A stretch of DNA of 64,000 nucleotides. Origin: Roseiarcus sp963813555 (GTDB taxonomy: Bacteria > Pseudomonadota > Alphaproteobacteria > Rhizobiales > Beijerinckiaceae). Location: positions 62,001 to 126,000 of the forward strand of contig CAWEZX010000011.1 in NCBI GenBank assembly GCA_963813555.1, read 5' to 3'. A program made the position numbers and the translations under genes. Shown here one piece after another: positions 1 to 8,214 of this stretch; within the stretch, counting starts at the first letter, position 1; each line of letters opens with the position of its first letter. The notes under the pieces are model-generated. The model ran no database searches and was not told the origin of the DNA. It saw nothing but the letters and a program-made list of their open reading frames with translations.

Positions 1-1
1 C

Positions 2-388
2 AATGCTTTTAACGACCCCGAGCATATGCAGGTGGCCGTTGACTTCATGAAATGGTGGTATCTGCCCGAGACATCGAACGAATATCTGAAGCTGGGCGGT
101 ATGCCGTGCGACAAGGCGACATGCGCGCAGCCGGACTTTGACGGCATATATCCGTGGAATCGGACATACAAGTATATGTTGCTGCGTAGCTCAGACTTCT
201 GGCACGACGCGAAATACTCCGAGATGCTTTCCGACATGCAGGAAGCTATCACCGGTTACTACACGGGGCAGATCAAGGATCCGCTACACGCGTTGAATTG
301 GGTAGCCTGCCAACAACAGAAGATCCTCTACGACGAGGGTACCGCCGAGAAGGCGGCCCAGGCGATGTGCTCGGGAATGACCCTCTAA
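2..388 (+). CDS. ABC transporter substrate-binding protein, C-terminal part
   Basis: This is the last 128 codons of a reading frame already open at the window edge, ending in TAA at 386-388. The sequence is rich in Trp, Tyr and Asp (for example MKWWYLPETSNEYLK) and resembles the C-terminal lobe of periplasmic carbohydrate-binding proteins. The family call rests mainly on context. Two permeases, a small membrane protein and two ATPases follow in the same direction with almost no gaps, which is the layout of glycerol/sugar-type importers in rhizobia. The N-terminus and any signal peptide lie outside the window. The substrate cannot be read from the sequence. Confidence 0.7.
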   Translation, partial: NAFNDPEHMQVAVDFMKWWYLPETSNEYLKLGGMPCDKATCAQPDFDGIYPWNRTYKYMLLRSSDFWHDAKYSEMLSDMQEAITGYYTGQIKDPLHALNWVACQQQKILYDEGTAEKAAQAMCSGMTL

Positions 389-393
389 TTTGG

Positions 394-1365
394 ATGGCGG
401 GAGGCGTGGAGGTCGCGGCAGCCTCGCGTTCCCGCCGCAGGCGGGCGGGTCTTCGTCACGCCGGTTTCATCGCTTTTCTCGGGCGGCCCGAAGTGCTGCC
501 CAGCGTCCTGATCGCTCCGGTCGTAATTTTCTTCATCATCTGGAACACTATTCCGACACTCTGGCTGATTGGGCTCAGCTTCTACCGCTTTTCTCTCACG
601 AGCGGCCGAGCGCCGATCTTTTCCGGCTTCTACAATTATGTGAGCATCATCAACGACGCCTCGATCTGGTTCGATCTCAGCCGGACCTTCATCTTCGTCA
701 TTCTCGCGGTCGGCATCGAAACGATCGGCGGATTCTTCCTCGGACTTCTCTTCTGGGGCAGCGATCGGCTTCCGGGGCGCCGCGTTGCGCTGACATTGTT
801 GTTTGCGCCGATGGTGGTGACCCCGGTCGCCGCCGGCACATTCTGGCGGCTCATCTACGATCCGACGTTCGGTGTTCTCGACTGGTTCATCACCCTGCTC
901 GGGTTTCCCGCCGTCCGTTTCTTGAGCGAAGCCAACCTCGCCTTCTGGGCGGTGCTCGCGGTCGATATCTGGATGTGGACGCCGTTCATGGTGCTGATGG
1001 CCATGGCGGGGCTCGGTTCCGTGCCCCGGGCCGAACTCGAGGCCGCTGAAATCGACCGCCTGACCTTGTTCCAACGCTTCCGCCTCGTGATCCTGTACCA
1101 CGGCAAATTCATCCTTATGCTCGGGATCCTGCTGCGCACGATCGACGCCTTCAAGACAATGGATCTGATCTTCGACATGACCTATGGCGGCCCCGGCACC
1201 GCCACGAAGCTTGTTGCGATGACTCTGTTCCGGAGCGCCTTCGAGTCCTTCAACATGGGAAGCTCGTCGGCGCTGGCAGTGATCCTTCTCCTGATCTCGA
1301 TCGCCTTCACCGCGACGTTTCTGTACGTCCTCTACATTCGAGAACGAAGGGCGGCCGAGGCATGA
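394..1365 (+). CDS. ABC sugar-type transporter permease (MalF/UgpA-like)
   Basis: This is an inner-membrane permease of the binding-protein-dependent type with about six hydrophobic segments. The first begins near residue 30 of the chosen start (VLPSVLIAPVVIFFIIW). The cytoplasmic EAA loop that docks the ATPases is visible as ELEAAEIDRLTLFQRFRLV. ATG 394 is preferred because it lies just after the binding-protein stop at 388; an in-frame TTG at 298 would overlap that gene by 90 bases. The stop overlaps the next start (ATGA at 1362-1365), so the two permeases are probably translationally coupled. It should form a heterodimer with the next permease. Confidence 0.88.
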   Translation: MAGGVEVAAASRSRRRRAGLRHAGFIAFLGRPEVLPSVLIAPVVIFFIIWNTIPTLWLIGLSFYRFSLTSGRAPIFSGFYNYVSIINDASIWFDLSRTFIFVILAVGIETIGGFFLGLLFWGSDRLPGRRVALTLLFAPMVVTPVAAGTFWRLIYDPTFGVLDWFITLLGFPAVRFLSEANLAFWAVLAVDIWMWTPFMVLMAMAGLGSVPRAELEAAEIDRLTLFQRFRLVILYHGKFILMLGILLRTIDAFKTMDLIFDMTYGGPGTATKLVAMTLFRSAFESFNMGSSSALAVILLLISIAFTATFLYVLYIRERRAAEA

Positions 1366-2192
1366 GCCCGCGTGTTCGAGAAGGTCTCTACCATGCCGTC
1401 CTATGGCTGGTTTCCCTCGTCTTCTTCGCTCCGGTCTTCTGGATCGTGCTTTCCTCGTTCAAGACAGCGCCCCAGATCCTGGCGGTGCCGCCGATCCTTT
1501 TCTTCCGCCCGACCTTCGCCAATTACACCAAGCTCTTCGCCGATCCCGCCTTTGAGCATCATTTCTTCAACAGCGTCACCCTGTCGGTTCTCGCCGTACT
1601 GATCGCCGTGACGGTCTCCTTCCTCGCCGCCTTCTCGTTCTCGCGCTTTCGACCGGCGGCGACTAATTTTCTCATGTTCCTGCTGCTTTCTATCCGCATG
1701 CTGCCGGGATCGGCCGCCATTCTTCCGGTGTACCTGATGTACGTTGCGTTCGGGTGGAAGGACAACTTCGTTGCGATGACGCTCTTCTACGCCATGTTCT
1801 CCATCCCGTTCTCGGTATGGATTCTGAAGGGATTTATCGACGGAGTCTCACCTCGCTTCGACGAGACTGGCATCGTCAACGGCGCCTCCTGGTTCGCCAT
1901 CATCGCCAGACTCACGCTGCCCCAGGTGTACCCCGGCGTGGTCGCCGCCCTCATCTTCAATTTCATCTTTGTATGGAATGAATTTCTCTTCAACTACATC
2001 ATTGGCGGGATCAACACGTCGAACATACCGGTGCTGCTCGCGACGAATCTTTCCCAGGGCGGCGGTATCGACTGGACGTTCCTCTCCTCGCTCACCACGA
2101 TCTACATCCTACCGCCGATCCTGGGGGTCTATTTCTTCCAGCGCTATCTGTTGGTCGGGATGACCTTCGGCACCGTCCGCGGGGAGGTCTGA
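1362..2192 (+). CDS. ABC sugar-type transporter permease (MalG/UgpE-like)
   Basis: This is the second permease of the importer, 276 residues and a usual length for the MalG group. Hydrophobic segments include residues 10-30, 70-95, 105-125, 140-160 and 245-265. The EAA-type loop is seen around DETGIVNGASWFAIIARLTLP, with the conserved Gly of the motif. It starts inside the stop of the preceding permease and ends five bases before the small membrane-protein gene, so all are one operon. The sequence is intact, with no frameshift. Confidence 0.88.
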   Translation: MSPRVREGLYHAVLWLVSLVFFAPVFWIVLSSFKTAPQILAVPPILFFRPTFANYTKLFADPAFEHHFFNSVTLSVLAVLIAVTVSFLAAFSFSRFRPAATNFLMFLLLSIRMLPGSAAILPVYLMYVAFGWKDNFVAMTLFYAMFSIPFSVWILKGFIDGVSPRFDETGIVNGASWFAIIARLTLPQVYPGVVAALIFNFIFVWNEFLFNYIIGGINTSNIPVLLATNLSQGGGIDWTFLSSLTTIYILPPILGVYFFQRYLLVGMTFGTVRGEV

Positions 2193-2196
2193 CCCC

Positions 2197-2475
2197 GTGG
2201 AAGGCCGTCTTCTCCCGCGCATCGAGCTTCTGCTGATCGTGCTGATGACGGCGGGCTTCCTGCTAATCACTCAGCAATGGAGCTTCTCCCTTTACCAGGT
2301 CGGCCTTCTCACCGTCATCTGCGCCGCCATCCTCAACATCGCTGTCGGCAATGTCCCGCGCGCCGCGCGCGGCTGGCGGGCGCTCCGCGCCGTCATTGTC
2401 ATCCTTAGCGTAACGGCTGCCGTGGTCGTGATCGGCATCCTCCTCGTTCCCTATCTCTCCAGGCTGGGGCGGTAG
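2197..2475 (+). CDS. Small two-to-three-helix membrane protein of the ABC operon
   Basis: This 92-residue protein starts at GTG 2197. Three hydrophobic stretches are visible (about residues 8-24, 30-50 and 64-86) with an Arg-rich turn (PRAARGWRALR) between the second and third. It sits between the permease and ATPase genes. Rhizobial glycerol importers also carry a small membrane protein (DUF2160-type), and this may be its counterpart, but I cannot show homology by eye. A role as an accessory transporter subunit is inferred from position only. Confidence 0.65.
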   Translation: MEGRLLPRIELLLIVLMTAGFLLITQQWSFSLYQVGLLTVICAAILNIAVGNVPRAARGWRALRAVIVILSVTAAVVVIGILLVPYLSRLGR

Positions 2476-2479
2476 GACG

Positions 2480-3589
2480 ATGAGCCGGATCCGCTTCGAA
2501 GGCGTAAGCAAGTCCTATCGCCGCACGATAGCGCTCGATCGGATCGACCTCGACATAGAACCGGCAGGCCTCACGGTAGTCTGCGGCCCGCCCGGATGCG
2601 GAAAATCGGTTCTAGCGCGAATCCTAATCGGGCTCGAGGCTCCCTCGGTCGGGCGCATCTTCTTCGACGGAGAGGACATCACGCAGATGCAGGCGGCCCA
2701 ACGCTCGATCGGATATGTCCCGCAATCCTTTGCCCTTTTTCCGCACATGAGCGTGTTTGACAACATCGCCTATCCGATGGCGCTGCAGGGAGTGCCGCGC
2801 TCAGACATCGCGGCGCGGGTCGACCAGGCGGCCGGAATACTGCGCATCGGGCCACTGCTCGCCAAGTGGCCGAGCCAGCTTTCCGGCGGCGAGAAGCAGC
2901 GCGCCGCGATCGCCCGCGGCCTCCTCAAGAATGCCAATATCTTCATTCTCGACGATCCTCTGGTCGGGCTCGATTTCAAGCTCCGCGAGAGCCTTATGGA
3001 GGATCTGAAGGACATGCGCGCGGAGATCGACGCCACTTTCCTCTACATCACTTCCGATCCGCTCGAGGCGCTGACCATGGCCGAACACCTCGTGGTCCTG
3101 GATCGGGGGCGGCTGGTCGAAGCTGGTCCCGTGGACGAGGTTTACTACGATCCGACGTGGCTGCGCACGATCGAACTGGTCGGATTTCCCCGCTGCAACG
3201 TTCTTCCTGGGCGTCTCGACACAACGAACGCGATGTGCGCCACTGCTATAGGCCAGCTGCCGATCACTCTCGAAGACGGCGCGGCCTCGCCCGAAGCGAT
3301 GGTGGCGATCCGGCCCGAGGACATTGCGCCGCCAGCCTCCGGCGTCGCGCCGCTCGGTAACGGCAAGGTAGCCCTAATCGAGAACCTCGGGTCGGAGTCC
3401 ATCGTCTACGTCCAACTCCACGAAACGACCCTCGTCACTACGGTTCCCGCCAGGGCCTTGGCGTCGCTCGATCTCGGCGACCCGTTTCCCTTAGCGGTAC
3501 GGCCCGGCGGACCCACCGTATTCGATCGAGCGAGCGGTCGGCGCATCGGCCGCATCACATCGCCATCCAGGGAGATGCGCGATGGCTGA
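2480..3589 (+). CDS. ABC ATPase 1 with degenerate catalytic Glu and H-loop
   Basis: This is a MalK/UgpC-type ATPase of 369 residues with an N-terminal nucleotide-binding domain and a C-terminal TOBE-like regulatory domain (from about residue 235). Walker A is normal (GPPGCGKS, 36-43) and the signature is perfect (LSGGE, 134-138). Walker B, however, reads IFILDD, with Asp159 where the catalytic Glu is expected, and the H-loop reads YITSDP, with Ser192 in place of His. The next gene shows the opposite pattern. This matches heterodimeric ABC pairs in which one composite ATP site is inactive. Its start lies four bases after the small membrane gene and its end overlaps ATPase 2. Confidence 0.9.
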   Translation: MSRIRFEGVSKSYRRTIALDRIDLDIEPAGLTVVCGPPGCGKSVLARILIGLEAPSVGRIFFDGEDITQMQAAQRSIGYVPQSFALFPHMSVFDNIAYPMALQGVPRSDIAARVDQAAGILRIGPLLAKWPSQLSGGEKQRAAIARGLLKNANIFILDDPLVGLDFKLRESLMEDLKDMRAEIDATFLYITSDPLEALTMAEHLVVLDRGRLVEAGPVDEVYYDPTWLRTIELVGFPRCNVLPGRLDTTNAMCATAIGQLPITLEDGAASPEAMVAIRPEDIAPPASGVAPLGNGKVALIENLGSESIVYVQLHETTLVTTVPARALASLDLGDPFPLAVRPGGPTVFDRASGRRIGRITSPSREMRDG

Positions 3590-4691
3590 CGTGCGCGTCG
3601 AGGGACTAAGACGCGAATTCGGCTCGCTGGTCGCGGTGAAAGACGTGTCCTTCGTCTTTCCGGAAGGGGCCGTCACGTGCCTGCTCGGCCCATCAGGGTG
3701 CGGCAAGACGACGCTGCTGAGGATGATCGCGGGTTTAGAGCGTCCGAGTGCAGGCGTCATCCGCTTCGGAGATCGCGATGTGACGGCGCTTATCGCCCGC
3801 CGGCGCGATGTGGCGATGGTCTTCCAGTATCCGGTCATGTACCGGACGCTGAACGTGACCGAGAATATTGAGCTGCCGCTTGCGAACGACCGCACCGTCA
3901 CGGCGGCGGAGCGGCGCCGACGGGTGGAGGAAGCGATCGACATCCTCGAACTAGGCGACGCCCGCCGGCTGTACATTGATCGCCTGGACTTCGGGGCGCG
4001 CCAGAAGGTCGCGATGGGCCGCGCCATCGCGCGGCGCGCCGCCGTTACGCTGTTCGACGAGCCGACGACGAACGTCGAGGCGCACGAGAAGCTCGCGCTG
4101 ATCCGGGCCTTCAAACAGCTGCGAAAGCACGTCCGGCAAACGATCGTTTATGTCACGCACGACCAGACGGAGGCAATGACGCTCGCCGACCAGATCGCGC
4201 TGATGCGCGATGGCGAGATCGAACAGTGCGCGCCGCCGCCTGAACTCTACGATCAGCCGGACAGCGAGTTCGGAGGATGGTTTCTCGGCAACCCCGGCAT
4301 GAACTTCCTGACCGTGCGCCCGGCAGGTGCCGGGTTCGTCGTCGACGGCGTGCCCTTTCCACTCGCTGCTCCGCAAACGGGGCTGGAGGATGTCCGTTTC
4401 GGCATCCGACCCGAATATATCCGTATCGACAGCACCCGCCTGCCCGACAGCGTACCCGCGCGAGTTTTGCGCAGGGCCGTGGCGATCGGCGGACAGCATC
4501 TGGTCACGCTTGACGTGGGTGGGAGCCGCATCAAGGCGAAGGTGTCGCCGGCTGCGGGCCCTTCGCGGAGGGCGCCGGAGGCCGGCGCGAACGTCTTCGT
4601 CGTATGCCCCATCGAACACGCGATCCTGTTTCGCCGTGGCAAACGGTTGACCGAGCTACCGCGCCGCCTGGATTCGTCGACCGACGGCTAA
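3582..4691 (+). CDS. ABC ATPase 2 with intact Walker motifs but degenerate signature
   Basis: This second MalK-type ATPase, also 369 residues, overlaps ATPase 1 by eight bases. Walker A (GPSGCGKT, 36-43), Walker B with catalytic Glu160 (TLFDE) and H-loop His193 (YVTHDQTEAMTLAD) are all canonical. The LSGGQ signature is replaced by DFGAR (136-140). Paired with ATPase 1, one composite site would have good Walker, H-loop and signature motifs and the other would have none intact. A TOBE-like C-terminal domain follows residue 240. It is the last gene of the operon; a weak hairpin (CCGTT...AACGG) and a T-run follow at about 4700-4730. Confidence 0.9.
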   Translation: MADVRVEGLRREFGSLVAVKDVSFVFPEGAVTCLLGPSGCGKTTLLRMIAGLERPSAGVIRFGDRDVTALIARRRDVAMVFQYPVMYRTLNVTENIELPLANDRTVTAAERRRRVEEAIDILELGDARRLYIDRLDFGARQKVAMGRAIARRAAVTLFDEPTTNVEAHEKLALIRAFKQLRKHVRQTIVYVTHDQTEAMTLADQIALMRDGEIEQCAPPPELYDQPDSEFGGWFLGNPGMNFLTVRPAGAGFVVDGVPFPLAAPQTGLEDVRFGIRPEYIRIDSTRLPDSVPARVLRRAVAIGGQHLVTLDVGGSRIKAKVSPAAGPSRRAPEAGANVFVVCPIEHAILFRRGKRLTELPRRLDSSTDG

Positions 4692-4766
4692 GCAGATTCC
4701 GTTTGACTAACCAACGGATAGGTTTTTTGCGGTTCGCTGCCTGCGCCGATTCGCAAGGTGTATGGC

Positions 4767-5080
4767 ATGGCGGGAAAGTCTCCGGTTACGGCGAGCGATG
4801 CACAACGCGCCGGCTTCTTGGCTGTTGCCGGTTCGCGCGATCGCGGCGAGGCGGACCGCGCCCGCGCCGTGCTTTTGACGCTGGCTGGTTGGACCAGCCC
4901 CAAGATCGCGGAGGCGTTTGGCGTGCGCGAAGATACGGTTCGGCTGTGGCGCAGCGACTTCACCGCCGGCGGTGTGGCAGCGCTGAAGACCAGCATCGCG
5001 CCGGGCCCGCCTCCGGTGAAGAGTGAAGCCGCCATGCGCGTCGCCACCCCGTTGCTGGAACAGCCTTCTCAGACAAAATC
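4767..5080 (+). pseudogene. IS630-family transposase, N-terminal fragment
   Basis: The first ~105 codons encode the helix-turn-helix part of an IS630 transposase: DRGEADRARAVLLTLAGW, then AEAFGVREDTVRLWRSDF. The DDE catalytic domain is missing. Homology stops near 5080 and the frame runs on to 5147 in unrelated sequence before the next IS. It is a truncated remnant with no expected activity. Confidence 0.7.
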
Positions 5081-5303
5081 GGGACCGATTGCACCTTCAT
5101 CCTATTGGCGCGACAAGACGGAATTCCAAGTGAGGGTCAGGCCATGACTGTGCGCCATTCAGCCAGCGCCGCCGAGCGCCTCTGTTTGTAGATTTCGCGG
5201 GTGACGAGATGACGTTCCTGGTTGAAGATCCTATGGGGAGTGGATAGCGGCGAGCTCGAGCGCGCAGACTGAAGTCGCAAATCCACTCAGCCTGGAGGCG
5301 ACT

Positions 5304-6485
5304 ATGGCACTCGATCACCATTTCGACGAACCTACCGCTATCCGAACCAATCTTGACGCCATCTTCGTGTCGTTGGAACTCAGTCGTTCGACGTGGTTGA
5401 TCACATCGGTCTCGCCGGGCGGCGGCGAGAAAATGTCGAAGCGCGGCGTGTCCGCTGGCAACGTCGCTGCGCTGTTAACGCGCCTATCTGAGCTCAAGCA
5501 GAAGGCGTTTGCGCGGACCGGCAAATCCTTTCATGTCGTCGCTATTCAGGAGGCGGGGTTGGATGGGTTTTGGATTCATCGCGTGCTGCAGAGCGAGGGA
5601 GTTGAGAGCCATGTCGTCGATCCGGCCTCAATTGCGACCTCACGGCGTCGGCGACGGGCCAAAACCGACAAGATCGACGGCAAAGCCCTGGTGCGCGCTC
5701 TGCTGGCGTATAAACGCGGCGAACCGCGGGTCTGCGCCATGGTCAGGGCGCCGACGCCAGAGGAGGAAGACCGCCGCCGACTTTGCCGCGAGCGCAAGAC
5801 GCTGACCAACGAGCGGGTCCAGCACGTCAATCGGATCAAGGGATTGTTGTTCGCGCAGGGAATCTCCGACTACCAGCCTCTGCGGCGGAACCGGCACCAA
5901 CGGCTCGACGAGTTGAAGACGGGCGATGCACGTCCCTTGCCGCCGCATGTCAAGGCTCAGATCAGCCGCGAGCTTGATCGACTTGAGCTGCTGCTCGAAC
6001 AGATCAAGGCGGTTGAGATCGAGCGAGACGCTCTGATCTCAGCGGTGAAGCCTGAAGAGATGAATGCCGACGCCGTGCGCTCGCCACCGGCGATGTTGAT
6101 CAATCTAAACGGGATCGGTCCGGAATTCGCCGCCGTCCTCTGGTCGGAGGGGCTCTATCGAAGGTTTGCCAACCGCAGGCAGGTCGCCGCCTATGCGGGG
6201 CTGGCTCCGACACCGTGGCAAAGCGGATCGGTCACGCACGAGCAAGGGGTGCCCAAAGCGGGCAACCCAAGACTGCGCACAACAATGTTACAACTCGCCT
6301 GGCTATGGCTGCGCCACCAACCGCAATCAGCGCTGGCGCATTGGTTCCAGGAGCGCGTCACGCGCAACGGCGGGCGGCTGCGCAAGACGACAATCGTGGC
6401 GCTAGCGCGAAAGCTGCTAGTGGCGCTCTGGAAGTATGTGACCGCTGGCGTCGTCATTGACGGAGCCGTGGTGCGGGCAGTCTGA
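5304..6485 (+). CDS. IS110-family transposase (393 aa)
   Basis: This is a full-length IS110-type transposase. An N-terminal RuvC-like DEDD domain is seen (FVSLELSRSTW, AIQEAGLDGFW, KTDKIDGKALVRAL), with Glu at the position usually held by the first Asp. The C-terminal IS116/IS110/IS902 domain carries the helix-hairpin-helix stretch (LINLNGIGPEFAAVLWSEG) and YAGLAPTPWQSG with the conserved Ser. A strong ribosome site (GGAGG) precedes ATG 5304. About 270 bp of non-coding DNA follows the gene, as in the IS1111 subgroup, where the guide RNA lies at the 3' end. It differs from the two other IS110-type elements in the window. Confidence 0.88.
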   Translation: MALDHHFDEPTAIRTNLDAIFVSLELSRSTWLITSVSPGGGEKMSKRGVSAGNVAALLTRLSELKQKAFARTGKSFHVVAIQEAGLDGFWIHRVLQSEGVESHVVDPASIATSRRRRRAKTDKIDGKALVRALLAYKRGEPRVCAMVRAPTPEEEDRRRLCRERKTLTNERVQHVNRIKGLLFAQGISDYQPLRRNRHQRLDELKTGDARPLPPHVKAQISRELDRLELLLEQIKAVEIERDALISAVKPEEMNADAVRSPPAMLINLNGIGPEFAAVLWSEGLYRRFANRRQVAAYAGLAPTPWQSGSVTHEQGVPKAGNPRLRTTMLQLAWLWLRHQPQSALAHWFQERVTRNGGRLRKTTIVALARKLLVALWKYVTAGVVIDGAVVRAV

Positions 6486-6757
6486 TGATAGACGCTGAAC
6501 GCATTCTCAAATCTTCCAGAACCTGATCAGTTCTGGTCGATCCGGGCGGACGAACCGCACAACCATATGGCCGAAAAAGCCGTATTGAAGAATGGTCTCG
6601 TCCTTTCGAGCCCCACCCGCCGCAAGCGGGATGTTGGTGCAGCCGTCGCGAACGGCGACCGAATGTGAGTTTGATCTGGTGTGGAAACGGCCAGGTTGCG
6701 CGCTCGGGCTCAGACCGTGGATAGCGAGATACGGATTGGAGTCTTCCTCATGCGAGA
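6486..6757. other. Non-coding 3' flank of the IS110-type transposase
   Basis: No credible gene is seen. If the upstream transposase belongs to the IS1111 subgroup, this stretch would include the right end of the element and could encode its bridge RNA. I could not define the element boundary or a convincing fold by eye. Confidence 0.35.
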
Positions 6758-7336
6758 CTAAACCTCACTCTTGACCCGACCCTCCCCATGTGAATGGTTG
6801 TGGACCTGAGCATGAACTGAGCTGAATTTCTGCAGTGTCTTCGAGCTTCGAAACCGCTGCATGGCCCGTTCTCGTCGTCGAAACGGCTGATGCGAATTCT
6901 CGGCGCGATTGTTGCGTCAGCGCCCAACCTCCTGGCGACGGACGTTGCCGATTTCTCTCATCGCCGCGAAATAGGAGGAAAGCCCGTCAGTGACGACGCT
7001 CCGCGGCCGACCATATTTCTTCATGATGCGCTTCAAAAACTTCAACGCCGCAGCCTTATCTCGCTTCGCCGTGACCACCGTTTCCAAAATTTCCCCTTCG
7101 TGATCGACCGCCCGCCATAGATAGCAGAGTTTGCCATTGATCTTCACGAACACCTCGTCCAAATGCCAGCGCCATTGGGTGAAGCCGCGCATATGCGCTA
7201 CCCGCTTCTTCCTGATCTCCGCCGCGAACATCGGGCCAAACCGGTTCCACCAAAATCGGATCGTCTCATGGCTAGTGTCGATCCCACGCTCGGCCAGCAG
7301 ATCTTCGACGTTGCGCAGCGACAGCGGGTATCTCAC
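6758..7336 (-). pseudogene. IS6-family transposase, 5'-truncated with internal TGA
   Basis: The product is a clear IS6 (IS26-like) transposase: RNVEDLLAERGIDTSHETIRFWW, WHLDEVFVKINGKLCYLWRAVD, VVTDGLSSY and EVGR. A TGA at 6917-6919 replaces the usual Trp codon just before NNRAENSHQPFRRRERAM, which continues in frame to a stop at 6758. The last ~52 codons, which include the catalytic Glu region, are therefore cut off. Upstream of 7336 the homology ends abruptly, so the N-terminus is also lost. Either lesion should inactivate it. Confidence 0.8.
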
Positions 7337-7560
7337 GAACGCGGCGCGCTCTCTGCTGCGGCGCGGTCGCTGCGCATGACGCCGTCAGCCCTTACCTGCG
7401 AGCTACGGTAGCGCCAAAGGTCGATGACCTTCGACGATCGGAACCACCGATCGCTGCCGTTCCACATTGGGGGGTGGGCTGAACCTTGGCGGTCCTCCTC
7501 AGACAGTGAGAACCGTCGACGAAACTGCTCATCCGAAGATGACGCAGACCATGTGCTCAT
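7333..7560 (-). CDS. Truncated ORF of unknown function beside an iteron/AT-rich tract
   Basis: This is a 75-codon frame starting at ATG 7560 with a good ribosome site (TAGGAGCTGAGAGA before ATG). The product (MSTWSASSSDEQFRRRFSL...) is not recognised. It ends where IS6 sequence begins, so it is probably the 5' part of a gene cut by that element. On its own strand it lies directly downstream of an AT- and pyrimidine-rich stretch (7570-7660) and four 22-bp repeats. A plasmid replication initiator would fit that setting, but nothing in the residues proves it. Confidence 0.4.
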   Translation of the reverse strand: MSTWSASSSDEQFRRRFSLSEEDRQGSAHPPMWNGSDRWFRSSKVIDLWRYRSSQVRADGVMRSDRAAAESAPRS

Positions 7561-7669
7561 TCTCTCAGCTCCTATCCATTGTTGTTAATTAGATAAGAAA
7601 AAATCTCTTTAAGAGAGAATCAAGGAGAGAAAAAAGAGAAGAGAGATAAGAAAGAGACCCTGTGGGGGT

Positions 7670-7757
7670 GGATCCGCGACACAGGCGTAGTGGATCCGCG
7701 ACACAGGTGTGGTGGATCCGCGACAGAGGCGTCGCGCATCCGCGACAGAGGGTTGAA
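7670..7757. repeat. Four 22-bp tandem repeats (iteron-like)
   Basis: Four direct repeats lie at 7670-7691, 7692-7713, 7714-7735 and 7736-7757. All share the core ATCCGCGACA followed by C/G and AGG, and diverge in the last six bases. The fourth differs at its second base and its tail overlaps the start of the IS3 end. An AT-rich, strand-biased purine/pyrimidine tract lies beside them (7570-7660). Repeats of helical-turn length next to AT-rich DNA are the usual architecture of iteron plasmid origins or of operators. No spacers are present, so this is not CRISPR. Confidence 0.75.
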
Positions 7758-7830
7758 CTGGACCCGATTGGTGGGACCACGGGGGGTTGGATTTAAGGTG
7801 TAATCTCGCCTGCGCTTGTCCTTCAGAGAA

Positions 7831-8214
7831 TTAAGCCGCCTCTTGCTGCTTGTGTCTCTGCTGTGGGTATGTGGGCAACGCGTTTGCGTTGTCCAAGCGA
7901 AGCGGCATATCCACAGCCCTCGCCGCCGCCTCGATTTCGCCCATGCCGGCGCGCCACATTGCCATTGGCGTTAGGTTGTTCATCGCCTGGTGCGGGCACC
8001 GAAAATTGTAAAAGGTCATCCAGGAACCGATGCCGGCTCGCGCCTCGCGGCCATCGGCGTAGGCTTTCAGATGCCCCTCTTCATACTTGATCGAGCGCCA
8101 CAGCCGTTCGATGAAAATGTTGTCCATGAAGCGGCCGCGTCCGTCCATCGAAATCGCGACGCCGGCCGCCGCGAGCTTGCCGGCGAAAGCCTCGGCGGTG
8201 AAAGTGGAGCCCTG
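7831..8214 (-). pseudogene. IS3 orfB (DDE transposase), C-terminal part
   Basis: This encodes the end of the integrase-type catalytic domain: FTAEAFAGKLAAAGVAISMDGRGRF, the Glu region FIERLWRSIKYEEGHLKAY, and FRCPHQAMNNLTPMAMW. It ends with TYPQQRHKQQEAA, which is probably the authentic C-terminus. The rest of orfB lies beyond the IS110 insertion at 9595-10155. The break is exactly at the TDQG codons that carry the second catalytic Asp. Confidence 0.85.

Noticed and set aside
7670..7757. CRISPR array
   Set aside because: The four repeats are contiguous with no spacers and there are no cas genes.
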